A stretch of 64,000 nucleotides of DNA, taken from NCBI GenBank assembly GCA_963678705.1, contig OY783217.1, positions 62,001 through 126,000 of the forward strand, written 5' to 3'. Origin of the DNA: Panorpa germanica (taxonomy: Eukaryota; Arthropoda; Insecta; Mecoptera; Panorpidae). The notes beneath the pieces are model-generated. The model ran no database searches. It saw nothing but the letters and a program-made list of their open reading frames with translations, and was not told where the DNA came from. The translations under genes were made by a program, and so were the position numbers. The stretch's first letter is position 1, and every line of letters begins with the position of its first letter. Of this stretch, positions 9,290 to 20,800 are shown piece after piece.

Positions 9290-12200
9290 ATGAAAGCAAG
9301 GTCAGTACATTTCTTTAATATAAATGTAGAATAATCAACGGTCCTACTCACACATTTGTAATAACCTACTTACAACTTAAATAACCCTAGAAAAACTTAG
9401 CAGCTTTTATTCGCCTTTCTCTGTGTGGGAAACAAATTTCAATATGGCTAATTTTTTAATTATCCTATTCTAAGAATCAATTGTATCTAGTCATACTTGA
9501 ATCGAGTTTTAAAGGTCTATGTTTCGAGGCCGGGTTTGTGACGGACCACCCCCGCTTGGTACGCTTCAGGCCGTGGTGCGGGGAGCTTGACGCTATGCAT
9601 GCTGACTCAATGTGTCAATGTTAAACTTAAATCCGAGCTGAGTGTTTCTATTTCTTAATATGTATTTATTTATTTCAGATATATCCTCCATCTTTATCTA
9701 TGTTTATACTTTCACGGATCTCAGAGTCATGACATTATTTCCAGGCAAAAAAGAGCTCTGCAATTTCCACCACTTGGCAGTGGTATGGGGGTAAGAACTT
9801 TTATATAGACTAAATGTTAATAATCGTATTTGAATACATAACAATTCACAGATTAATTTTTATTTGTAGATGTTTTTGGCACTTGCTATTCCGCTGGATA
9901 TTCCGAACAGAAATGTCTTTGTTTCTTATAATTTCGAAGCTAACTACGGATTGCCGTACAACTATTCGGAGACGACGTATCAGCTCACCGAGGGAGTAAT
10001 TCAGGTAGCACTTTGTTTCTTCGCGATAATTCAGTACATTCTATAAGAAGTATCTGCCAGTTCTTAATACAAGTCAATATTAAATTACCGTCTTCAGGGA
10101 CGATTGTCTTAAGGTGTGATTTTTTAATTTGATAATATTTTATTTATTTAATACCAAAAACTATTCGGTAAGCAAGAATCGTAAAAGATTTTGGTTTTAC
10201 TTGTTAATGGATTTTTTCTTTTTTTATAAAAGTCAGAATCGCATAGATATTTAAAATGTAATAAAGCAGTTCTCCATTTTAAAGAATAACGAATATAATT
10301 GCATCAATTTCAAAGAAAGGTAATTTTTCTTTTATAAAAATCTGTCTTTGAATTTAAAAAAGATTACACAAATTTGTTTGGTTTGTTATTTATTCAAAAA
10401 ATGACGCACAGATTTATTTGCGCCAAGAGTGTATGCAACCTAAATAACACTGTTTGAACTTGTAAAGATAATGAAATATATGAGCAACGCTACGTATTTA
10501 TATAATTTTTTTTGTCTTAGAAAGAGAAGCTTTATTATGTTAGTAGACGTATCTTTCAATAATTAACGCTAAATTATTAAATTGTTTAATTAAAATTAAA
10601 ATATACGTCCTATAACAAATGCAAATGCAAAAGTAAAGTGACTGCATAAGTCAAGCTAATAAAGTAGCTGTAGCTTCTGTCAACTTGACAACTGCAAAGC
10701 ATAGTATTATCTATTTTCAGCCGGATGAAGTTGTGGTCGCAACACGAAATACGAGAAGTTTGGACAGAAATTTTACATACGAAATATTGGAAAAAAAATT
10801 TGATAGGTAAATTATTATTTATATTTTTTCTAACATATTTTTTTTAAAGTTAAAGACATCTTTGAGAATTAATTCAATGTAAACTCGTGAAATTGTTAAT
10901 TTCAGTGAAGGGTTGCCCGGACGCCCCTGTCTATTGAGAACAATCTGCGAGGCATCCGAAACGCCACTGGGACACAACGGTATCGTGGGAGACGTCATGC
11001 ATGTGTTGTTCACGTAAGTTTTATGGTGAAGATAATAATAATTAGAGAATACATAAAGGGGATATTCAAAATCTCTTTTAAGGGGGTGGGTTAGGTTTCA
11101 ACTTTTATTTTTATATATTTATATTATTGTACAACATATTAAGTTTATTGTGTAAAAATTTGAAGGTGATTGGAGTAAAACTGTCGGAGATATAGAGTCT
11201 TCATCTCTCTGGTCTGCTTTCGTCACACTTAACTTTTTCAGAGTTGGTGTCCTCCAGGGTACTAACACTTAGAGTAAAATTCCTCGACATGGAATAAATC
11301 GCTTTTGGCGACCTCTCTTGGAATATTATATCTTCTACGACTAAAATTCTCGGCGACTCAACATAAGAAGGGAATGAAGAAATGTAAAGGTGTAATGTAA
11401 ATGTAATATTATACTAATTAGACGGTTAAAGTAATCAGACGATTAAACTAATCAGACCGTTAAACTAATCAGATGGTTAAATCGTGCATTCCATCAGACG
11501 GTTAAAGTAATCAAACGATTAAACTAATCAGACGGTTAAACTAATCAGACGGTTAAATCGTGCATTCCATCAGACGGTTAAAATAATAAGACGATTAAAC
11601 TAATCAGACGGTTAAACTAATTAGACGGTTAAATCATGCATTCCATCAGACTGTTAAACTAATCAGAAGTTTAACGGTTTGATTGGAATCAGACGGTTAA
11701 TTTTAACGATCTGATTGCATTCAGACGGTTAACTTTAACGGTCTGATTGCATTCAGACGGTTAACTTTAACGGTCTGATTGCATTCAGACGGTTAATTTT
11801 AACGGTCTGATTGCATTCAGACGGTTAACTTTAACGGTCTGATTGCATTCAGACGGTTAACTTTAATGGTCTGATTGCATTCAGACGGTTAACTTTAACG
11901 GTCTGATTGCAATCAGACTGTTAACATTAACGGTCTGATTGCAATCAGACTGTTACTTTAACGGTCTGATTGCAATCAGACGGTTAACTTTAACGGTCTG
12001 ATTGCAATCAGACGGTTAACTTTAACGGTTTGATTGGAATCAGACGGTTAACTTTAACTTCTGATTGGTTTAACCGTCTTAGGTTTAACAGTCCGATTGG
12101 TTTAACGATCCTATTAGTCTAACGGTCTGATTAGTTTAACGGTCTGATGGAACGAAAGTTAATTTATAATTAACCCTTCATTCCCTTCTTATGGTGAGTC

Positions 12201-12754
12201 GCCGAGAATTTTAGTTCGTAGAAGATATAATATTCCAAGAGGAGTCGCCAAATGCGGTTTATTCCATGTCGAGGAATTTTACTCTAAGTGATAGTACCCT
12301 AAGTGGTGTCCTCTCTACCTAAAAATCTACTGTACCGAATCTTTTAAAATTTTGCACACTCTTTCTTTACATAAATACCAAGGAAAAAAAAAATTGCAAT
12401 GCCTTATTTCTTGATATTTATTAATAAAAATTTCACAAAGTATTCTTCAAATGTCATTTTATCGTGTAGTAATTATAGAAATAATTAAATATTACCTGTG
12501 TCGTCAAAAAACGTTACCGAAAATATGCTTCTTTTTTATCGTTTTGAGTCACAAATTTTATAAACAAGTGAATAGGGATTATGAATTTTAAGAGCACTAT
12601 TTGTTTCTTTAGACCGTCTTCATCGCGAGAGGAAGACATGGCATCGGACTTTGCACTGGCAGAACAAACTGGTAAACTTGGCGATTGCTCTGCCTACAGC
12701 GCGGATTGTCCCGCGAGTATTCTAGATTTAGTTAGTGAAGTTTTTCATCACTGA
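9290..12754 (+). CDS. DM4/DM12-domain secreted protein, gene A (six exons)
   Basis: Exons: 9290-9300, 9679-9790, 9870-10004, 10721-10806, 10906-11013, 12613-12754; all junctions GT..AG and phase-consistent, 594 nt, 197 aa. The 11 nt first exon (ATGAAAGCAAG) joins to a hydrophobic signal peptide, then RQKRALQFPP, a dibasic stretch typical of the family. Exon 3 carries MFLALAIPLDIPNRNVFVSY and NFEANYGLP. A second basic stretch (TRNTRSLDR) precedes the DM4/DM12 core with GRPCLLRTICEASETPLGHNG and a final GDCSAYSADC. The four cysteines of the domain (CLLR, IC, DC, DC) are all present. Function unknown; secreted by inference. The paralogue at 14847-16434 has the same exon pattern, so the pair arose by tandem duplication. 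Intron 5 has been enlarged by the foldback element at 11255-12303. An AATAAA lies near 12852. Confidence 0.93.
11245..11254 (+). repeat. Target-site duplication, left copy
   Basis: TGGTGTCCTC directly abuts the left end of the foldback element and recurs at 12304-12313. Confidence 0.8.
11255..12303. mobile_element. Foldback/Mutator-like non-autonomous element with satellite core
   Basis: Outer inverted repeats of about 130 bp run from AGGGTACTA inward through CACTTAGAGTAAAATTCC, CATGGAATAAA, TTGGAATATTATATC and CTCGGCGACTCA to AAGAAGGGAATGAA on the left (11256-11386), and in reverse on the right (12172-12300). The interior is a tandem array built on CAGACGGTTAA. The 10 bp flanking duplication and long inverted repeats with internal subrepeats match Mutator-like and Foldback elements. 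No ORF is present, so it must be moved in trans. The superfamily is inferred. It is inserted in the last intron of DM4/DM12 gene A. Confidence 0.8.
11405..12150. repeat. Palindromic tandem repeat array (CAGACGGTTAA family)
   Basis: Two zones. At 11405-11690 the unit is a direct 16-17 bp repeat (ATCAGACGGTTAAACTA) in higher-order blocks that end TCGTGCATTCC. At 11690-12060 a 31-32 bp unit dominates, each unit itself an inverted pair: CAGACGGTTAACTTTAACGG followed by TCTGATTGCAT. At 12060-12150 the orientation is mostly inverted (TTTAACGGTCTGA). So the array flips orientation across its length, matching the symmetry of the outer arms. Confidence 0.88.
12304..12313 (+). repeat. Target-site duplication, right copy
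   Basis: Second copy of TGGTGTCCTC, identical to 11245-11254. Confidence 0.8.
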
Positions 12755-13163
12755 TAACCCAAATATAAAATCATAAACAATATAAAAGAACACTATCAAT
12801 ATCATTATCATTAATGTTGTCATTGTCAATCATTTAAGTTGTCGTTATTAATAATAAAGAATAAAAATAAAAATGAGTGATCTAATTGACTCGTTTCATT
12901 TAAACATTCTACAAATCTACGTAATTAATATATCACCACTATATTTTTAAACAATAGATCAACATAAATAGTAAAAGTATGAAATTTAAAGTGTTTGCCA
13001 TAATCAATTGTTTAGTAATAATAAAGACAAGGTAATACTCTAGTAAGAAAACTTTCAACTGTGTAATCATCTGATCTTAACTTACACTGATTAATGCTTA
13101 TAAAAACTCAGATTCACTGTTATTAAATGATACAAAATCTTAATTGAAACAATTTCCACTGAC

Positions 13164-13298
13164 CTGTGTTCTCGTTGGTGCGGTCGCGGGAAAAGTCAGA
13201 AAACGTTTTTGTCTTGAACGTTCCATATACTGACCGGAAATAATCCCCACTGGAAAAATGGACACAGCAATAATTAAAACGAATTTATAATTACACAT
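13164..13298 (-). pseudogene. Orphan first exon of a DM4/DM12 gene
   Basis: 45 codons from an ATG (MCNYKFVLIIAVSIFPVG, a signal peptide) through MERSRQKRFLTFPATAPTRT to a good donor (ACAG before GTCAGT), phase 0. The RxKRFLxFP...TRTQ end is exactly what precedes the FIxGxGIP exon in this family, as in the gene at 3551-4020. No second exon was found downstream on the minus strand, where gene A occupies 9.3-12.75 kb in the opposite orientation. Either a relic of a broken paralogue, or the exon of a gene whose rest I failed to see. Confidence 0.55.
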
Positions 13299-13948
13299 TT
13301 CAACTGATTTGTTATGGTTTAATAATGAATATGGATACAATAACAACGCAAGCAATGTCGGACATTAAAAATGAACTGGAAAACTCAAGTCACTTATTTT
13401 AGGATACGGTACTTTTTTTAAATTGTTTAACACATTAAATTTGAAGTAATTCAATTGACTTTACATTTCAGGGATTTTATGCATACAGATATAGTTACAT
13501 GGTTGAAAACATTTGAATAACTAACGAGGTACAAACTGAGATACAAGTTTTGCTTTGTTAGGTTAACCGCTTAAACCATGTGAAATGTAAGTTAAATCGA
13601 TTGTCCTCAACATGGGAAATACACAGAGAAATATGCAGAAAGTTATCAAAAAAAATAAAATTTTTGCAGTAAGTTTCAAGTTACTACCTTGCCACAAGCT
13701 AATTAAAAGGTTTTTTTTTCTACTACCCAAATAGAAAATTGTGTCTATACTAAGTTTAATCTATTTTAAGTGTTATATTGAGTTACTTCTGCTACCTGTG
13801 CAGTTTCAATACTAATTTATTAAATGTTTCAAATATTCGCTTCTGAGAATCCGCGTAAATCGGAATCTCTCTGTAAAATGTTGTATGTACCTTCATACTG
13901 TGCAGTCAACTAAACATTGTGTCACTCGGGATGATGCTGCACTGTTAA
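13299..13948. other. Intergenic, no gene seen
   Basis: AT-rich sequence between the orphan exon and the Tourist-like MITE; nothing recognised. Confidence 0.4.
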
Positions 13949-14441
13949 GGGCCTCCGCACACGGGGTAACTGATTGCAAACCTTAGTCCCGAATCTGCCC
14001 GAACCGAATGAGAATGCAACTGTGTTGTTAGTGAGAGAACGAACGTATATACGAATGAGATAAAACATACGGCACGAACATAACTAAATTGATTTCAAAC
14101 TAGTTTTGAGTACGTTTGCCGAGAGTCTATTCCTTGGTCGCAGAGCATCCTTGGTTGCATGCTTTTGATGATGACATCATCAACAGTGCACGAATACTAT
14201 TCAAGAATATTTAAATACATACATACAATCAAATACGACACAATAGAATCCCATCTTTTGCTATTGTTAGCAATTCTATAGAGTCACGATACACGGCTCG
14301 ACTACCAGTTTGGTTTCATTCGTGCCTTGTGTTTTATCTCACTCGTATACACGTTCGTTCTCTCACTAACAACACAGTTCCATTCTCATTCGGTTCGGGC
14401 AGATTCGGGGCTAAGTTTTGCAACCCCATGTGCGGGGGGCC
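13949..14441. mobile_element. Tourist-like (PIF/Harbinger-type) MITE, copy 1
   Basis: 493 bp with long imperfect inverted repeats. The left begins GGGCCTCCGCACACGG and the right ends in the reverse form (TGCGGGGGGCC). Inner parts also pair: CGAATCTGCCCGAACCG, TTGTTAGTGAGAGAACG and GAGATAAAACA on the left recur inverted on the right. TAA flanks both ends (13946-13948 and 14442-14444), the 3 bp duplication of PIF/Harbinger elements. It carries no coding capacity. A second copy with the same flank pattern is at 28594-29127. Confidence 0.85.
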
Positions 14442-14846
14442 TAAAGTGGCCTAAAGAGACTGCCTATAATGCCGAAGTCTCCACTGCGACCTACAACAAA
14501 AGCATACATGGCAAAGGATACTTTTTTATGTGATCATAAAAAATTTATGTAAAAGGTAATCTATTTTATGTTAAGTAAACCTTAAAGACCATGTAACTGA
14601 GTTTAACGAGTTATAACTGCTCGCGTAGAAGTGAAGTCGGTCTTATTGCATTTCGGACTGTACAGTTCTTTGAACTAGAATTATCACGTACACCGAGCCC
14701 GCTAAGTGCTAAGTGCAACTAATTTATTGCTAGTACCTATATAAGTGGAGCGTTCAACTTTTTTTTACATATTTTGAAATTGATTTTGTACAGCGATTAT
14801 AGAGAGTCCTTTGTCGCAACGACACATCGTTAAAGATTGAACAAAA
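14442..14846 (+). promoter_or_regulatory. 5' flank of DM4/DM12 gene B with candidate TATA box
   Basis: TATATAAG at 14739-14746 lies about 100 bp before the ATG at 14847, leaving room for a start site and a short 5' UTR. Candidate only. Confidence 0.4.
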
Positions 14847-16434
14847 ATGTTGTTGGGGTATGTTTGATTATGTTAGACTAAATATACTTGTATTTTACAA
14901 AAGTTAATTATACGGTTATTTATTTTAAGGGTGTTTATAATATTGGGACTAACTTGGATAGTGCAATCGAATGAAATTGTCAATAGGCAAGCAAGGGCTC
15001 TCAGCTTCCCCCCAACAGGAAGCACAATGGGAGTAAGTAATATTCACAAAATATAATTGCAATTAAATATTTAGAAACTATATACAATGTCTTTGTAGCT
15101 TAAAGAAAGCGTAGATTAAGCTGTTATATCGTATTTGCAGTTGAACTGCGCTTAAGACGAAAAATTGGATATCTGCGTTTCAAGGGTTAAATAATGGAAA
15201 TACTTTAAAATGGTTTCCAAATTTGGAATCGGCGGGAAAAACTACGTTCAAAAACATATTTAAAAGTTGAAAAAAAAAAATATTTTTATTTTTAAAACTT
15301 TAACAAGGAGTGTTAACCTTTAAAAATTGATGATCTCCGATTGTAAAATTTATAACAGTTCTTAATGTAAATATTTATGCTGATTTCAAACCTGCAATTT
15401 ATTTTATGGTTGCACTTCCGGTTTTCGAGGTATTAGGGGTTCAAGGGTTAAATAATGGAAATATTTTAAAATGGTTTCCAGATTTGGAATCAGCAGGAAA
15501 AACTACGTTCAAAAACATATTTAAAAGTTGAAAAAAAATATTTTTATTTTTAAAATTATTAAAAAATTTACAAGTGGTTATCCTTTAAAAATTGTTCGTT
15601 TTCTTCTCGTGTGGCCAGCCTCACGTGTGATAAGGTTCACAACACAATTGTGGCATCAATATATATAGAACCATTGTATAGAATATGAAACACGGATAAA
15701 TATTCAATTTAAATTTTGTTTATTTGACTTTTTGTAGCTCTTTTTAGCAATAGCTGTTCCGTTAGATTTGCCACACAGAAATGTTTTTGTTTCATACAAT
15801 TTCGAAGCTAATTACGGCCTGCCGGATAACTATACTGCTGACAACATCAAATTGGATACTGTTATACCAGTAAGTAATATATAAAAAGTAAAAACGTAAA
15901 ATCAAATAAGTAATCTTACTTACTAAAGAAATGTTGCAGGCCCAAGAAGAAAGCACCGATGGTGAATCTGAAGGAGGTCGTCAAACTCGAAGTCTAGACA
16001 GGAAATTTACTTACGATCTGTTGGAGAAGAAGTTTCAGAGGTCTCTTTCTAAAATCTCCTTATGTCATTTCTTTTAAAGTTATAAACTACGTATTTTAAA
16101 TTTTCTACATTTGTAGTGAAGGATTTCCGGGACGTCCATGTTTATTGCGAACAATTTGTGAGGCTGCCGAGACTCCTTTAGGACACAACGGATTGATGGG
16201 AGACATCATGCATGTCTTATTTACGTAAGTATTATAAGATAAGTAATTATACATATTTTAATGTATAACTTTACAACAAAATTTTAATTTAGCCCATCTA
16301 CATCAATGGATGAAGGGCTGCCTTTAGCGTTTACTTCCGCAGAGGAAGATGGAAGGGTAGGTGATTGTAGCAAGTATTACACAAAATGCAAAGTTGGTAT
16401 TTTAGATATTTTCTCTGAGGTTATGACGTATTAA
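14847..16434 (+). CDS. DM4/DM12-domain secreted protein, gene B (six exons)
   Basis: Exons: 14847-14857, 14930-15032, 15738-15869, 15940-16040, 16117-16224, 16293-16434; 597 nt, 198 aa, all phases consistent. Exon 1 is 11 nt, and exons 5 and 6 are 108 and 142 nt, exactly as in gene A, so they are tandem paralogues. The protein has a signal peptide (MLLGVFIILGLTWIVQS), the basic NRQARALSFPP, the block LFLAIAVPLDLPHRNVFVSY, a second basic site (GRQTRSLDR) and the core GRPCLLRTICEAAETPLGHNG, then VGDCSKYYTKC. All four family cysteines are present. Role unknown. AATAAA occurs near 16488. Intron 2 carries a direct duplication. Confidence 0.93.
15179..15595 (+). repeat. Direct repeat pair in intron 2 of gene B
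   Basis: About 150 bp starting TTCAAGGGTTAAATAATGG occurs at 15179-15329 and again from 15439 to 15595. Both copies share GAAAAACTACGTTCAAAAAC and a T-rich 3' end. Offset about 260 bp. It looks like a local duplication. Confidence 0.8.
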
Positions 16435-17890
16435 TTGACGTGATTTAAATATACTTATACTATTAAATATACGTGACTTAAATATAAAAATAAAGTAAAG
16501 CCCACTTGGTATTTTGGTTAAAACACTGCCTGCTTAATGTTATACATACTACATTTAAAAAAATCCAACATTACGCAACAAATTATGAACTTGTTCGGAC
16601 AAATTTACGTCTTTGGGTGATTCTTTTGTTTAAATAAGCTGCCCTACAGTCTCCTATTTAGCTACAAATCATTCATAAAAATCAAAAATAAAACCAATTC
16701 TTATATTAAAAATCATTTATTTTCTAAACATTACAAATAAAAAGAATTGTGAATTTTCATTAAATGAATTCATTTTCCTAATACTATATATATATATATA
16801 ATATAATATAACACAATAGCTTTCATTAACATATAACTACGAGTAAAAAAAATTATACTTTGTATATATTTTTAAGATTTTTTATATATTTTTTTATAAC
16901 GAAGTAAAATTTATATGAAGAAAATAAAATATGTATTTTTTTTAATATGTATGTATATAATGAATTAAGACGTATAACATAAAATTCTTTAATTGTTTTT
17001 AGCAGTTTAACAATTAGTTTTACAGTTAATAAATGCAATATGTTAATTAGCACAAATGGCTTGTTTGTATAAATGAGCTAAACTGTTAAGTCTACCCTCG
17101 TGTCTTATATTCTATAAATAATTTTCGCTTAACTTTATTAGGCTTTATTTGTTTATCTTACATTCCGCTTTGTAAGTCAGCTTGATTGTTAATTGTTTGA
17201 AGAATAGAGATGTAACTACGAAAGCCAGTGCAACAGCCTCTAGATGTTGTCAGTGCTGCATTAACTTCTTCGAGACCTCTATTTCGCCAAACAAAAAATT
17301 ACATCAAATTTCTTCACTAAAAAAAATTTAGTTCCCGAGTAAAATCAATTGTATCTAGTCATAGTAGTAGTTGCGCCGTAGCTAATACGGACTGGATGCT
17401 GTTGAGCTGTCGAGGATTATTGATTTGTATCATATAAAGTTTGACTCTTCTTTGAAGATTTAACTCTGATAATAATAAAGTAAAATCTATTAATATTTAA
17501 TTGAATACGTAATTTATTTACAAATCGTTTATTGCAATTATACCTTAAATTAACAACGTCTACAAAATATACAATTAATTTGTTAATTATATAAAAAATT
17601 CTATGAATTAACGTGACAACTTAACAAAAATGGCTCAAGACAAAATAATATAACACTATGATGATGGTTCTATAACTATAACAATAAAATTAAGGCTTCT
17701 TTAACGTGAGATATGGTGAGTTTGAACATTTGATGGTCTTGTTGATGTCTTCGATACTACTGGTGCTGAGGCAGACGTGATTTCGTTAAGTTTTCGTTTT
17801 CTTTACCTGTTAGATCTATTCTTCTACTCTTCCATTTCAATTGTACTGTCATATTTTATTTTATAAATTAATACCTCCTGGTGCTTAACT
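16435..17890. other. Convergent intergenic region between gene B and varicose
   Basis: Very AT-rich; a TA microsatellite is at 16781-16801. The 3' UTR of the MAGUK gene on the minus strand probably covers its right part. No ORF supported. Confidence 0.45.
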
Positions 17891-20800
17891 TCAGTAGATC
17901 CAGTTAACGGGAACCCACTGGTGCTCCTGACTTAGTTGATCCAGTGCTTCTAAAACGCTGCGGAATGTCACGTCAAAGTCTTCATTGACAATTACTTGAT
18001 CGATGTATTTCTCGTAAGTCCTTTGTAAACAGGAACTCTCCTCCAAAGTCTTGCAGAGGTCGTCATCCTATTTTCAAAAAATATTTTTGTTTTTTAATTT
18101 ACATGAGTAATACAACATTTTGAAATTTACTAAAAGTTTAACGCTTGCGGATTATACAACCATACACTGTATGTAATTAATATACTGGAATAAAATGAAT
18201 TTGTTTTAACTAGATCGGCCACTCAAAAATGGCGCTGCTATACAGTGTCATTAGATTTTGAAATTAATTCTTTATATATTCCAAAAATTGACGGATATAT
18301 AGCTATTTATAATTTGAATTTAGTTTTACTGCTTAATTTTTAGCCATATTTTATATCTATGTTTAAGTTTAAATCTAAGTTAATTATATGTTGTTCGGGA
18401 TAGATATGTATCATAAGTAGAAATTTTATTTATGCATCTCTTTTACACTCCGTTGTATAGATGCAATTCTTAATAGTTACATTAATGATTAATTTGGAAT
18501 TACGATGCAATACACATAATACCACTAGATATTTGAGCATAGAGCTATAATAAACTATGTCCTAAATATAAATATCTTACCTCATACAGCGAAGCCAGGG
18601 ACTCCAAAGTTTTGGCGCGCCGAGAGCTGAACCTGATGGAGCTTTGTCTGTCAAACTACATGCGGTACAACACGTATTAATAACATAAACATAAAATGTA
18701 AAAAATAACACAAAACATCAAAATAGTAATATTCAAAATTACAAATAGATTTAAGTCAGGCTATGCTGGGGATGCTGAGTTTTAGAGCAGTAAAAATAAT
18801 GTTTCATTTATATTTTATTAGTCAATTGGGTAGTATCCTATTTTTTTATGGTATATAATAAAATTTTAATGAAAGCTATATGTAGTTTTTTTTTATTATT
18901 TTGTTAAATCACAAAACCGATCAAACTGAACTGAACCGCGATGATCTCTTCATAGGATTTAATGTTTTTATTTTGTTAACTCTTTAATGCGTACTTTTAA
19001 TTTCTCAGTTGTTCTTTAATTCAATAATAATTGTACATTTAAACTTCTAATTTATATCAATATAACGATTTTACAGAATTTGAGAGCATGGAAACTACCC
19101 AATTATGTATAGATTAAATAAATTCAGGCAATAAAATTATACGAAACAAAGTACGAGCTGACCATGCTTTAATATTAAGGTGAAACGATACTTAAGCCAT
19201 TTTTTCTAGCGAAATATAGATGGCGATACTATACAGCAGGTCAAATATTATCAAAAAAAAACCATGTTTTTTTATGTTTAAATCGTTTTATGTAAGTAAC
19301 TATAAACGCGAATCAAAATCTAAAACTGCAATTAGTTAGATGAATAACGTAACCGCAAAAATAAGTTTTGAAAATGAATATTGCTATATTTTCTAGTTAA
19401 ACTCCAATTTATATTTATAAAATTTATGACAAACCCTTAGAAATGTTACCAGTCATTGGAAAAATTGGAATTTAACTAGAAAATATAGCAATATTCATTT
19501 TCAAAACTTATTTTTGCGGTTCCAACTCATTAAAAGTCAGTGGAAGAAAGCTTAAAAGGTAGATATGTTATTCATCTATCTAATTGCAGTTTTAGATTTT
19601 GATTCGCGTTTATAGTTACTTACATAAAACGATTTAAACATAAAAAAACATGATTTTTTTTTATAATATTTAACCTGCTGTACAGTATCGCCATCTATAT
19701 TTCGCGAGAAAAAATGGCCAAGTATCGTTTCACCTTAAGGTAGTTATATGATAATATTTATCTAGAAACAACAAAAAAAAACAGAATTAATGTACACGTG
19801 TATCTTGATCTTAAATGATCTAAAGCCCGCCATGTACAGCAGTTTTGCTGAAATAATTGAACAACCAAATAGCCAATAACGGTTATAATAGCTTTACAGC
19901 ATTAAAGAAGGACACAGGACAAAAACATCTGAGGCAACTGTCCTTCGCGAAGGAGTACGGCCCCGAATCTAGTCTCCACTGATAGTAAAAGTTATTATTT
20001 TACACAACTACCTTAAGATTGTTTGCTAAGTCATTCTGTTGCATCTAATTAGAAAATGCAAATCAACGAATGCAAGTTATTAGAACTGAACTAGGAGAAG
20101 TCAGCAAGTTAATTACCGATAGATTTCTGCTGGATGTGCCAGTCGACCGCGAATGATTATAGAGCTGCTTGAGTTGCTCCATACCTGGGGCAGCTATGAA
20201 TATAACGTATGGCATGAACTCCGTACTGTTGTGGAGCATCTTCAAAGCACCAGGAGCACAATCTAGTACGCACATTTTACCTGGAATGTTATGAATTGTT
20301 AAGTTATTACAAATTTTAAAATCATGGTTCAATTCTTCTAGAAGATTTTACCTTGTCTTATAACGTCTCTTATTGTGTCTAAGTGGGTTCCGTATAAATG
20401 ACCATTGTGTTCGCCGTGTTCCAGGAATTTGTGTTCCTTAATTTCGAGCTCCATCGCTTCTCTTTCAGCAAACCAGTAACTGCGGCCATTCTCCTCGAGT
20501 ACTCTCGGGGGACGAGATGTATCTAATTATATAAAACGATTATTCCTTTTAGGTATGCACTTAATAAACACACAAGTTGATCCCGCCCAGAATACCCATT
20601 TTGATTTTGTCGTTCTTAATCTACTTACATGGTACAATGGTTCCAAACTTCTCCGGATCGCTATTAATTAACCTATTTTTTAGCGTTCTGCGGCCCACGC
20701 CTTGAGAACCGATTAGAATTAATGTCTTCCTCTTAAACGGCGGCATTCTTGTTACCTCCTCGTAGCACATAATATCAGCTTTGTCGAATTGGCCGTTGCT

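Noticed and set aside
11405-12150. CRISPR-like array of short repeats
   Set aside because: Repeats are contiguous or self-palindromic with no unique spacers, and the region lies inside an insect gene's intron between transposon arms.
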